A stretch of 6,615 nt of DNA from an uncultured bacterium (GTDB lineage: Bacteria; Bacillota; Clostridia; Lachnospirales; Lachnospiraceae): positions 1 to 6,615 of the forward strand of contig CAJMMH010000158.1 in assembly GCA_905214365.1 (NCBI GenBank). Direction: 5' to 3'. A program made the translations under genes and the position numbers. Positions 1-6,180 of this stretch are shown one piece after another; positions within the stretch are counted from its first letter, which is position 1, and every line of letters starts with the position of its first letter. The notes beneath the pieces are model-generated. The model searched no databases. It saw nothing but the letters and a program-made list of their open reading frames with translations, and had not been told where the DNA came from.

Positions 1-41
1 GGTCATACCTGAGGGCACCTGAAAGTCTTTTTTATTTCCGC

Positions 42-70
42 TTGCTTTTTCTGCCGCAGAGGAATATAAT
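42..70 (+). promoter_or_regulatory. Sigma-A-type promoter for the thiamine operon
   Basis: A TTGCTT -35 element (42-47) is followed after exactly 17 nt by a perfect TATAAT -10 element (65-70). Transcription would start near 77, just before the TPP aptamer, which is the expected place for the promoter of a riboswitch-controlled operon. The hexamers and spacing are read directly; the start point is inferred. Confidence 0.75.
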
Positions 71-77
71 AAATCTT

Positions 78-172
78 GTCAAAAAAGGGGAGCTTGCCGC
101 CGCGCAGGCTGAGAGTAGACTGGCAGAGTCTTGACCCATAACCTGATTTGGATAATGCCAACGTAGGGAGAT
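78..172 (+). ncRNA. TPP riboswitch (THI element) aptamer
   Basis: The conserved THI-box blocks occur in order: GGGG (87-90), CTGAGA (109-114, binds the HMP ring of TPP), CCTGAT (142-147), GGATAATGCCA (150-160) and GTAGGGA (163-169). P3 is AGCTTGC (91-97) with GCAGGCT (104-110). An optional P3a is AGACT/AGTCT (117-121 with 127-131). P5 is TTGG/CCAA (148-151 with 158-161). P2 is the short GGG/CCC pairing with 135-137. The closing P1 stem is weak: the best partner for GAGAT (168-172) is ATCTT (73-77), which lies at or before the predicted transcription start. The aptamer sits upstream of thiM, as known for this class, so TPP should lower operon expression. Confidence 0.95.
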
Positions 173-174
173 AT

Positions 175-218
175 CATATACGTGTTTTTATTGTACAAAA
201 ATAAAGCATGCGGGTATG
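175..218 (+). promoter_or_regulatory. Candidate antiterminator of the TPP riboswitch
   Basis: Bases 175-185 can pair with 208-218, the ascending arm of the downstream terminator: 10 of 11 positions pair, three of them G-U wobbles, with one A/G mismatch. The left strand starts only a few bases after the aptamer's 3' end, so the ligand-bound fold could plausibly block it. The pairing is visible in the sequence; that it is used as the ON-state switch is inferred. Confidence 0.5.
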
Positions 219-249
219 TCTTTTACAGGCATATCCGCATTTTTCTTTT
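208..249 (+). terminator. Riboswitch-controlled intrinsic terminator
   Basis: A 13-bp stem (208-220 with 228-240, two G-U pairs) closes a 7-nt loop (TTTTACA) and is followed by TTTTTCTTTT (240-249). This is a textbook intrinsic terminator between the TPP aptamer and the thiM ribosome binding site at 252-257. Control is therefore most likely transcriptional: TPP-bound aptamer allows the hairpin to form and stops transcription before thiM. Confidence 0.9.
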
Positions 250-264
250 ATAAGGAGCGAACAT

Positions 265-1086
265 ATGATGAAACAATGTTTTGACAATGTAAGAAACACA
301 GTACCGCTGGTACACAACATCACGAATTATGTGACGGTCAATGATGTGGCAAATGTGATCCTGGCCTGCGGAGCAAGCCCAATTATGTCTGATGAACCGG
401 ATGACGTTGAGGATATCACATCGGTCTGCGGCAGCCTGAATATCAACATCGGGACGCTGCATAAATCCAGCATTGAAGCCATGTATCTGGCAGGAAAGAG
501 AGCGAATGAACTGGGACATCCGATCCTTCTGGACCCGGTCGGTGCAGGCGCGTCGACGCTCCGCACCAATACCGCGGTCGGACTGATGAAGGAACTGAAG
601 CTGACGGTAATCCGCGGCAATATTTCCGAGATCAAGACGCTGGCGCTGGGCAGCGGCACGACGAAGGGCGTGGACGCGGATGTGGCAGATAAGGTCACAG
701 ATGAGAACTTGGATGATGCAGTATCGTTTGTAAAAAAGTTTTCCGAAAAGAGTGGAGCAATCGTTGCAGTTACCGGAGCAATTGATCTGGTCAGCGACGG
801 AAAAGCCTGCTATGTGATCCGCAATGGCCGTCCGGAGATGGGGCAGATTACCGGAACCGGCTGTCAGCTGTCCGGCATGATGACGGCATTTGTCGCGGCC
901 AATCCGCAGAATCCGCTGGAAGCAGCGGCAGCGGCGGTCTGCGCAATGGGATTGGCCGGAGAGATTGGTTATAGCCGCATGGCGGATGGGGACGGCAATT
1001 CCACGTACCGGAATCGGATCATCGATGCGATTTACAATATGGACGGAGCGATGCTGGAGAAGGGAGCAAGGTATGAAGTGCGGTAA
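265..1086 (+). CDS. thiM: Hydroxyethylthiazole kinase ThiM
   Basis: The product is a 273-residue cytoplasmic kinase, normal length for ThiM, which phosphorylates 4-methyl-5-(2-hydroxyethyl)thiazole with ATP to salvage the thiazole half of thiamine. Family marks are VHNITNYV (16-23) near the N-terminus, the LLDPVGAGAS segment (88-97), VIRGNISEI (115-123) and the nucleotide/anion-hole motif GTGC (197-200) with its conserved cysteine. The start at 265 is chosen because AAGGAG (252-257) lies 7 nt upstream; the adjacent ATG at 268 is also possible. The open frame extends back to an ATG at 208, but that codon is inside the riboswitch terminator hairpin and has no ribosome binding site. First gene of the operon, directly under TPP riboswitch control; its 3' end overlaps thiE. 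Confidence 0.96.
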   Translation: MMKQCFDNVRNTVPLVHNITNYVTVNDVANVILACGASPIMSDEPDDVEDITSVCGSLNINIGTLHKSSIEAMYLAGKRANELGHPILLDPVGAGASTLRTNTAVGLMKELKLTVIRGNISEIKTLALGSGTTKGVDADVADKVTDENLDDAVSFVKKFSEKSGAIVAVTGAIDLVSDGKACYVIRNGRPEMGQITGTGCQLSGMMTAFVAANPQNPLEAAAAAVCAMGLAGEIGYSRMADGDGNSTYRNRIIDAIYNMDGAMLEKGARYEVR

Positions 1087-1714
1087 AGAAGATCTGCTGC
1101 TGTATGCGGTGACAGACCGTTACTGGCTGGGAGAACGCACACTGCATGACGTGGTAAAGGAAAGTCTTGACGGCGGCGTGACGTTTGTACAGCTGCGGGA
1201 AAAGCATCTGGATCAGGGACATTTCCTGGAAGAAGCAAAGGATCTGAAAGCACTTTGCCGGGAGTACGGCGTTCCGTTTGTGATTAATGATAATGTCGAA
1301 ATTGCCCTGGAGATGGATGCGGACGGTGTGCATGTGGGGCAGAGCGATATGGAAGCCGGAGATGTGCGGGCAAAACTTGGCCCAGACAAAATCATCGGTG
1401 TGTCCGCGCAGACGGTCGAGCAGGCAGTCCTGGCAGAGAAGCGCGGCGCGGATTACCTTGGTGTCGGCGCGGTCTTCCCGACCAGCTCCAAAGATGATGC
1501 GGAGGATGTCTCCTATGAAACGCTGAAGGCAATCTGTCAGGCAGTTTCCATTCCGGTCATTGCCATCGGCGGCATCACGCAGGAAAATGTGAAGAAGCTG
1601 GCGGGAAGCGGGATCTGCGGTATTGCGGTGATCAGTGCGATTTACGGGCAGAAAGAAATACGCACGGCGGCAGAATCGCTGAAGGCGGCGGTAACAAAGA
1701 TGGTACAGATGTAA
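1073..1714 (+). CDS. thiE: Thiamine-phosphate synthase ThiE
   Basis: The product is a 213-residue TIM-barrel enzyme that joins HMP-pyrophosphate and thiazole phosphate to give thiamine phosphate and pyrophosphate. Visible motifs: LYAVTDRYW near the N-terminus, VQLREK (39-44), INDN (71-74), DGVHVGQSD (84-92, pyrophosphate/Mg site), GVGAVFPTSSK (130-140), IAIGGI (163-168) and GIAVISAI (183-190), all in the family order. The frame is open upstream, but the start at 1073 is supported by AGGGAG (1061-1066) 6 nt before it, by the family N-terminus and by a normal length. It overlaps the end of thiM by 14 nt, suggesting translational coupling. It uses the products of ThiM and ThiD, so it is the convergence point of this salvage operon. 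Confidence 0.96.
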   Translation: MKCGKEDLLLYAVTDRYWLGERTLHDVVKESLDGGVTFVQLREKHLDQGHFLEEAKDLKALCREYGVPFVINDNVEIALEMDADGVHVGQSDMEAGDVRAKLGPDKIIGVSAQTVEQAVLAEKRGADYLGVGAVFPTSSKDDAEDVSYETLKAICQAVSIPVIAIGGITQENVKKLAGSGICGIAVISAIYGQKEIRTAAESLKAAVTKMVQM

Positions 1715-1726
1715 ACAGAGAATACA

Positions 1727-1759
1727 TGCGGTCGGTCGGGGGCACCACTTCAGGCCGCA
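1727..1759 (+). other. Hairpin in the thiE-thiD spacer, function unknown
   Basis: TGCGGTC (1727-1733) pairs with GGCCGCA (1753-1759), 7 bp with one G-U, around a 19-nt loop. No T-run follows, so it is not an intrinsic terminator. I see no THI-box blocks, no convincing promoter and no credible small gene in the rest of the 168-nt spacer (1715-1882). It might act in mRNA processing or stability, or be chance. Confidence 0.25.
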
Positions 1760-1882
1760 ATAGAAAACGTTAGCTGAAAATCAGATAGAAAGAATAATTG
1801 TACTCACGGAAATTTGGCTCAACAGAATTTCGAGCGCAGAAAAGATGCAGAGAGTGCATAAAAATATATGGAGGATAAACAG

Positions 1883-2710
1883 ATGAGAACAGCAATAACG
1901 ATCGCCGGAAGTGATTCCAGCGGAGGCGCCGGCATTCAGGCAGATATCAAAACGATGATGGCGAATGGCGTTTATGCCATGAGCGCGATTACCGCTCTGA
2001 CGGCACAGAATACAACCGGCGTAACTTCAATATTGAATGCAACACCAAAGTTTTTAGGAGAAGAGCTTGACGCAGTCTTTACGGACATTTATCCGGACGC
2101 GGTCAAGATCGGCATGGTTTCCGAAGGCGGCCTGATCCGCGTGATTGCGGAAAAGCTGCGCCAATATCAGGCAAAGAACATTGTTGTAGATCCTGTTATG
2201 GTAGCGACAAGCGGCGCGAAACTGATCAGCGAGGATGCGGTTGAAACGCTGAAGCAGGAACTGTTTCCGCTGGCAGATGTGCTGACGCCGAACATTCCGG
2301 AAGCCGAGGTGCTGACCGGGCGGACGATTAATGGAATGCAGGAGATGATTGAGGCAGCAAAGGAGATTTCCGAGACATACCATTGTGCTGTTCTGTGCAA
2401 AGGCGGACACAATGTCAACGATGCTAACGATCTGTTATACGCAGACGGTTCATATCGCTGGTTCAATGGCAAACGCATCAACAATCCAAATACGCATGGC
2501 ACCGGCTGTACGTTATCTTCTGCAATCGCGGCAAATCTGGCCAAGGGATATGATCTGGAGACGGCGGTCAAACGCGCGAAGGACTATATTTCCGGAGCAC
2601 TGGCGGCTATGCTGGATCTCGGAGCAGGCAGCGGTCCGATGGATCATGGCTTTGCCATTGACAATGCGTATACAAAAGAAGCAGCATGTGCAAATGAATC
2701 GGAGGGCTGA
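1883..2710 (+). CDS. thiD: Hydroxymethylpyrimidine / phosphomethylpyrimidine kinase ThiD
   Basis: The product is a 275-residue ribokinase-fold enzyme that phosphorylates HMP and then HMP-phosphate to HMP-pyrophosphate, the pyrimidine substrate of ThiE. Motifs: IAGSDSSGGAGIQADIKTM at the N-terminus, AQNT (41-44; the Gln is the known HMP contact), VVDPVMVATSG (101-111), TPNIPEAEVLTG (135-146), CKGGH (172-176) and NTHGTGCTLSSAIAANLA (203-220) with the catalytic Cys209. This set fits ThiD better than a pyridoxal kinase. An in-frame ATG at 1868 is rejected because it overlaps the GGAGG (1870-1874) that serves the ATG at 1883 with 8-nt spacing. A 168-nt spacer separates it from thiE, while the transporter gene follows after 2 nt. 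No promoter of its own was found, so it is probably read from the riboswitch-controlled transcript. Confidence 0.96.
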   Translation: MRTAITIAGSDSSGGAGIQADIKTMMANGVYAMSAITALTAQNTTGVTSILNATPKFLGEELDAVFTDIYPDAVKIGMVSEGGLIRVIAEKLRQYQAKNIVVDPVMVATSGAKLISEDAVETLKQELFPLADVLTPNIPEAEVLTGRTINGMQEMIEAAKEISETYHCAVLCKGGHNVNDANDLLYADGSYRWFNGKRINNPNTHGTGCTLSSAIAANLAKGYDLETAVKRAKDYISGALAAMLDLGAGSGPMDHGFAIDNAYTKEAACANESEG

Positions 2711-2712
2711 AT

Positions 2713-3888
2713 ATGGAGAAGAAAACAACATTGTTTGAAAATGGTCTGATCTGGTTTGGCGCGGGTGTTTCGATCGCGGAGATCCTGACCGGTACCTATT
2801 TTGCTTCACTTGGCATGGGGAAAGGTATGGCAGCAATTCTGATCGGGCATGTGATTGGCTGTGTGATGCTGTTTCTGGCCGGAGTTATCGGCGGAAAATT
2901 AGGAAAGAGTGCGATGGAAACTGTTAAGGACAGCTTCGGCGTCCGCGGCGGACAGCTGTTCGCGTTTCTGAATGTGCTGCAGCTGGTCGGCTGGACCGCG
3001 ATTATGATTTATGACGGCGCGCTTGCCGCAGACGGAATTTTCCAGGCGGGAAAGTGGGTCTGGTGCTTGATCATTGGCGGCCTGATTTTTGTCTGGATTC
3101 TGGTCGGCATTACCAATCTGGGAAAAATTAATATTATAGCGATGACGGCTCTGTTTATTTTGACACTGATTCTGGCGAAGATTATATTTTTCAGCGGAAA
3201 TACTGCGTCAGTGGCAGCAGACGATTCCATGTCTTTTGGTGCGGCGGTGGAACTTGCAGTGGCGATGCCGTTGTCCTGGCTGCCATTAATCAGCGATTAT
3301 ACCAGAGAGGCAAAAGAGCCGGTAAAGGCGACTGCAGTCAGCGCGTCTGTCTACGGCATTGTCAGCTGTTTTATGTATCTGATCGGTATGGGAGCTGCCA
3401 TTTTTACCGGTGAAAGCGACATTGCGCAGATCATGGTAAAAGCAGGGCTTGGAATTGCCGGCCTGCTGATTGTCGTATTTTCTACTGTAACAACAACGTT
3501 TCTGGACGCTTATTCTGCTGGGATTTCCAGTGAATCCATTGTGCCGTCAGCGAAAGGAAAATATGCGGCAATTGTGGTTACGGCAATAGGAACGATTGCG
3601 GCGATTGTTTATCCGATGGATGATATCACCGATTTTCTCTATCTGATCGGCTCTGTGTTTGCACCGATGATTGCGGTACAGATCGCGGATTTCTTCTTTT
3701 TAAAGAAGAAACCATTGACAGCCGCGTTCGACTGGCAGAACCTGATCATCTGGCTGATCGGCTTTATTCTGTATCGGATTCTTATGCGTGTTGACCTGAT
3801 CTGCGGAAATACGCTGCCGGATATGGTTCTGACCGTTATACTTTGTCTGATTGTCAGCGCTGCGCGAGGGAAAAAAGCGCGTCCATAA
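2713..3888 (+). CDS. cytX: NCS1-family transporter, probable hydroxymethylpyrimidine permease CytX
   Basis: The product is a 391-residue hydrophobic protein with about 12 predicted membrane helices (roughly 12-33, 39-61, 83-107, 116-135, 138-160, 176-194, 212-232, 244-264, 283-300, 306-328, 343-358, 368-385). It looks like the NCS1 nucleobase:cation symporters related to cytosine permease. Typical segments are WFGAGVSIAEILTGTY near the N-terminus, LPLISDYTR (190-198) and TTFLDAYSAG (261-270). In thiamine operons this branch is named CytX and is thought to import HMP. Here it starts 2 nt after thiD, with GGAGGG (2701-2706) as its ribosome binding site, so it is coexpressed with the kinase that would trap HMP by phosphorylation. 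Family assignment is strong; the substrate is inferred from context, and cytosine or another pyrimidine cannot be excluded from sequence alone. Confidence 0.88.
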   Translation: MEKKTTLFENGLIWFGAGVSIAEILTGTYFASLGMGKGMAAILIGHVIGCVMLFLAGVIGGKLGKSAMETVKDSFGVRGGQLFAFLNVLQLVGWTAIMIYDGALAADGIFQAGKWVWCLIIGGLIFVWILVGITNLGKINIIAMTALFILTLILAKIIFFSGNTASVAADDSMSFGAAVELAVAMPLSWLPLISDYTREAKEPVKATAVSASVYGIVSCFMYLIGMGAAIFTGESDIAQIMVKAGLGIAGLLIVVFSTVTTTFLDAYSAGISSESIVPSAKGKYAAIVVTAIGTIAAIVYPMDDITDFLYLIGSVFAPMIAVQIADFFFLKKKPLTAAFDWQNLIIWLIGFILYRILMRVDLICGNTLPDMVLTVILCLIVSAARGKKARP

Positions 3889-3913
3889 GTCAAGCGGATA
3901 TTCGCAATTGAAG

Positions 3914-3946
3914 CAGGGGACTTCCCTGATTTGTTAAATTTTTTTT
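3914..3946 (+). terminator. Weak hairpin with delayed T-run after cytX
   Basis: CAGGG (3914-3918) pairs with CCCTG (3924-3928) around a 5-nt loop, and the stem may extend weakly through AA/TT and wobble pairs past one mismatch. Eight T residues (3939-3946) follow, but about 10 nt after the core stem, which is far for a classic intrinsic terminator. It may help end the thi transcript ahead of the stronger terminator at 3950-4007. Confidence 0.35.
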
Positions 3947-3949
3947 CAC

Positions 3950-4007
3950 AGTCCTGGTTCATTGTCTCCTGCCCCAGGCAGGAAAGCGGTGAACCGGGAC
4001 TTTTTTT
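3950..4007 (+). terminator. Strong intrinsic terminator of the thiamine operon
   Basis: AGTCCTGGTTCA (3950-3961) pairs with TGAACCGGGACT (3990-4001), 12 bp with one G-U. Its apex carries a second stem, CCTGCC/GGCAGG (3968-3973 with 3977-3982), joined by wobble pairs into one long rod. Seven T residues (4001-4007) follow directly. It sits 61 nt after the cytX stop and lies wholly inside the 20-bp inverted repeats. It should separate the thi operon from the diguanylate cyclase gene. Confidence 0.88.
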
Positions 4008-4125
4008 GGGGAAAGAATCCTGGTCGAATCGCATGGCGGCGGAGCGGATTGCGAATATCCGCTTGACTAATTGGACGGAAATTGCCTGTTTTATTTCTGT
4101 TTTCACTTCCAATTTCATAAAGAGG

Positions 4126-4134
4126 TGGTATAAT
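4126..4134 (+). promoter_or_regulatory. Extended -10 promoter for the diguanylate cyclase gene
   Basis: TGGTATAAT (4126-4134) is a perfect extended -10 element (TG-n-TATAAT). At 16-17 nt upstream only a poor -35 match exists (around 4106-4112), as is usual for extended -10 promoters. Transcription would start near 4141, giving a 5' leader of about 45 nt. The right arm of the inverted repeat ends 58 nt before the TG, so it could serve as an upstream protein-binding site. Confidence 0.7.
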
Positions 4135-4185
4135 GTAATATATAAACTGAATAGTGAAAACAAGACAGTTTTAGAAGGGAGACAG

Positions 4186-6042
4186 ATGAGGGAGAAACAA
4201 ACAGGTATCATTGCTGCGTTATTGCTGATTGTGGTTATGAGTGTCAGTATTGCGCACTACAATCAATATATCAGTCAGCAGTTTTATGAGGAAAGCACAG
4301 AGAACCTGATGTTCACCTATGAACAGGTCAATAAAACGTTTCTGATGTTTGCACAGCGGAACTGGAATGTACTGTCGGACTGGAGTATCTATCTGAACAA
4401 CCTGTCGAAGGAGGATGAAACGGAGAAAAAATGGCGTGATTTTGTAAAGAAACGGGAAAACTGGCAGTACAGCGATTTTTATGTATTTAACCGGGACTGC
4501 CAGTACTGGACCATTGGCGGGCGGCAGGGAACGGCGGAGCATGTTCGGGCATCCTTTGAAGAGCTTTACCATGAGAATGTACCGATTGTATCAAGCTATA
4601 CATCAAGCGCGGGAATCCGCAAAATTATGTTTGCTGTTCCAACGGATCCGATTACCTTGGGCGGAATTACCTATACAGCGCTTGCTGTCAGTTATGAAAA
4701 TAATGTTATGCAGGAAATGATTGGTGGGCTGGCATATGAAGGAAAGAGCGATTGCTACCTGATTTATTCGGATGGAACCGTTCTGATGTCCGTGGAGCCG
4801 AAAACAGAAATCCCCCAAACGTTTGACAATCTGTTTAACTTCATTGAGGAAAATGCGGAATCTTATGATCCGGAGTATCTGAAAGCGATGCAGAACAATG
4901 TTCCGAATATGCAAAAGGGCAGTGTTCCCTATCGGTACGGCGGAGTAGATTACTATCTGGTCTATCAGCCCATTGGAATCCGGGACTGGGCGATTGTCGG
5001 AATCGTGGAAAAGAGCGAGGTGGATTCTGGTATGAAGAAGGTCCAGCGTATGACCATTGCTTTGCTCAGCGCGATGGCATTTTGCATCACGTTCGGACTC
5101 ATAGCGATACTCATGTACGGCGTAAAAAACAGATTGCGGCGTGAAGCGGGCGAGCGAACGGAACTGGCGCGCCGCAAGGAATTAGCTGATCAGATGTTTG
5201 AAAGCATGGCGCGGATTGTGGATTGTTTCGTAGTCTGTGATCTGAAAAATAATCAGTATGAGTACCATGAGCGGCGGGGTGCGCCGCTTTATCCGGAAAC
5301 GGGCATCTACGAGCAGCTGGTTCAGAAAATTTCTGATCAGTACGCGGTTTTGACCGATGGAGAAAATGCCAAGATCACCAACATGCTTTCCATCGGGCAT
5401 GTGCGTGATGTAATCCGGAAGCCTGAAGATATTTTCCAGTTCGAATATTGCGCGCGCGATCGGAGCGCCTTCCAGGTAATGAGCGTAATTCCGGTCGAAT
5501 GGGAGGATGGTATTCTTACGAAAATCATCCTGGCTACTCAGGACATGGGGCAGCAGCATGAGCTGGAAAACCTTGCCAATACCGATGCGCTGACCGGATT
5601 GTTCAATAAGCGCTACTTTGAAAAAATGATGAAAATCCGCGAAGAGAAAAAGAACTGCTACGCATTGTTTTATATGGATCTTGATCGCTTCAAGCCGGTC
5701 AATGACACCTACGGTCATGAAATGGGAGATAAGGTACTGAAAGAAACGGCGCAGCGGCTTCAGAGCTGTATCCGCAGCCAGGATTACGCGTTCCGTATGG
5801 GTGGCGATGAATTTGCCTTCCTCGTAAATGGAAATATGAATGAAGAGCTGTGTGAAAAACGGATTGCGCGGATCAAACAGACCATCAATCAGCCGTACCG
5901 GATCGATGGCCACATCATCTCGATCGGTATCAGCTGCGGAAGTGCGGTATATCCGAATGATGCTGATGATGCGGATGCGATCCACGCGATTGCGGACCGG
6001 CGCATGTATGAAGACAAAAAGCAGAATCGCGCGCAGCGGTAA
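4186..6042 (+). CDS. Membrane sensor diguanylate cyclase (Cache-like, PAS-like, GGDEF)
   Basis: The product is a 618-residue protein. A short cytoplasmic N-terminus leads to membrane helix 1 (about 7-23), an extracytoplasmic region (24-287) resembling a double-Cache sensor that ends in the typical IRDWAIVGIV stretch, and helix 2 (about 288-312). A charged linker, a PAS-like region (about 335-455) and a GGDEF domain (about 463-612) follow. The GGDEF domain makes cyclic di-GMP from two GTP. It appears active: the LANTDALTGL entry, metal-binding DLDRFKPVND (498-507) and GGDEF (539-543) are intact. An RxxD inhibitory site (R530-D533) lies 5 residues before GGDEF, implying product inhibition. AAGGGAG (4175-4181) precedes the ATG at 4186; the frame is open back to 3931, but that part crosses the terminator and promoter. 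Monocistronic by its own promoter. The ligand is unknown. Confidence 0.92.
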   Translation: MREKQTGIIAALLLIVVMSVSIAHYNQYISQQFYEESTENLMFTYEQVNKTFLMFAQRNWNVLSDWSIYLNNLSKEDETEKKWRDFVKKRENWQYSDFYVFNRDCQYWTIGGRQGTAEHVRASFEELYHENVPIVSSYTSSAGIRKIMFAVPTDPITLGGITYTALAVSYENNVMQEMIGGLAYEGKSDCYLIYSDGTVLMSVEPKTEIPQTFDNLFNFIEENAESYDPEYLKAMQNNVPNMQKGSVPYRYGGVDYYLVYQPIGIRDWAIVGIVEKSEVDSGMKKVQRMTIALLSAMAFCITFGLIAILMYGVKNRLRREAGERTELARRKELADQMFESMARIVDCFVVCDLKNNQYEYHERRGAPLYPETGIYEQLVQKISDQYAVLTDGENAKITNMLSIGHVRDVIRKPEDIFQFEYCARDRSAFQVMSVIPVEWEDGILTKIILATQDMGQQHELENLANTDALTGLFNKRYFEKMMKIREEKKNCYALFYMDLDRFKPVNDTYGHEMGDKVLKETAQRLQSCIRSQDYAFRMGGDEFAFLVNGNMNEELCEKRIARIKQTINQPYRIDGHIISIGISCGSAVYPNDADDADAIHAIADRRMYEDKKQNRAQR

Positions 6043-6180
6043 AACCACTCTTGCAAAAATTTCTGCTGCATGATATTCTTGGATTATGAAACCAGAGTGT
6101 ATTTGAAAGAATGCGGCGTATCTTACAGAAAGCCCTTTTCAGACATGTTCTGGAGCGGATATTCACAGGAGAAGGAGAAA
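6043..6180. other. Intergenic region between the cyclase gene and panE
   Basis: No gene and no clear terminator were found in these 138 nt. TTGCAA (6052-6057) and TATTCT (6074-6079), 16 nt apart, are a modest promoter candidate for panE. GCGGATATTCAC (6155-6166), just before the panE ribosome binding site, matches 11 of 12 bases of the core of the inverted repeat at 3894-3905. Confidence 0.4.

Larger units (their letters stand above)
3889..4067. repeat. 179-bp element bounded by perfect 20-bp inverted repeats
   Basis: GTCAAGCGGATATTCGCAAT (3889-3908) is matched exactly, inverted, by 4048-4067. TAA stands immediately outside both ends (3886-3888, the cytX stop codon, and 4068-4070). Further out, CGTCCA (3880-3885) and TGGACG (4072-4077) are also complementary. 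The interior holds a strong terminator and a weaker hairpin but no gene. Two readings are possible: a small MITE-like insertion with 3-bp target duplication, or one long imperfect stem of about 28 bp. The repeats are read directly; the mobile-element reading is inference. Confidence 0.8.

Noticed and set aside
1..40. T-run at the left edge as a terminator of an upstream gene
   Set aside because: CTTTTTTATTT is present, but no complementary stem can be closed inside the window; any left arm would be outside it.
208..264. Upstream ATG extending thiM, or a leader peptide at the riboswitch
   Set aside because: The ATG lies in the terminator stem, lacks a ribosome binding site, and the extra residues have no counterpart in ThiM.
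1715..1882. Second TPP riboswitch before thiD
   Set aside because: The spacer has no CTGAGA, CCTGAT or GGATAAT blocks and no terminator or sequestering hairpin near the thiD ribosome binding site.
3931..4185. 85-codon in-frame extension upstream of the cyclase start
   Set aside because: It runs through the terminator hairpin and the extended -10 promoter, has no ribosome binding site at its start, and the ATG at 4186 has a good one followed directly by the first membrane helix.
3639..4211. 190-codon open frame on the minus strand across the cytX end and the repeat element
   Set aside because: It crosses both hairpins and the cyclase promoter, and its translation resembles no family; most likely chance.
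2713..6042. A functional link between the thiamine operon and cyclic di-GMP signalling through adjacency
   Set aside because: A strong terminator and a separate promoter lie between the genes, so adjacency alone does not support a shared system.
5182..6048. 288-codon open frame on the minus strand opposite the cyclase gene
   Set aside because: It is antisense to a strongly recognisable GGDEF protein, shows no domain resemblance and no ribosome binding site that I could see; long antisense frames are common opposite coding sequence.
6046..6099. CACTCT/AGAGTG inverted repeat as a terminator after the cyclase gene
   Set aside because: Six base pairs around a 42-nt loop with no T-run is too weak to call.
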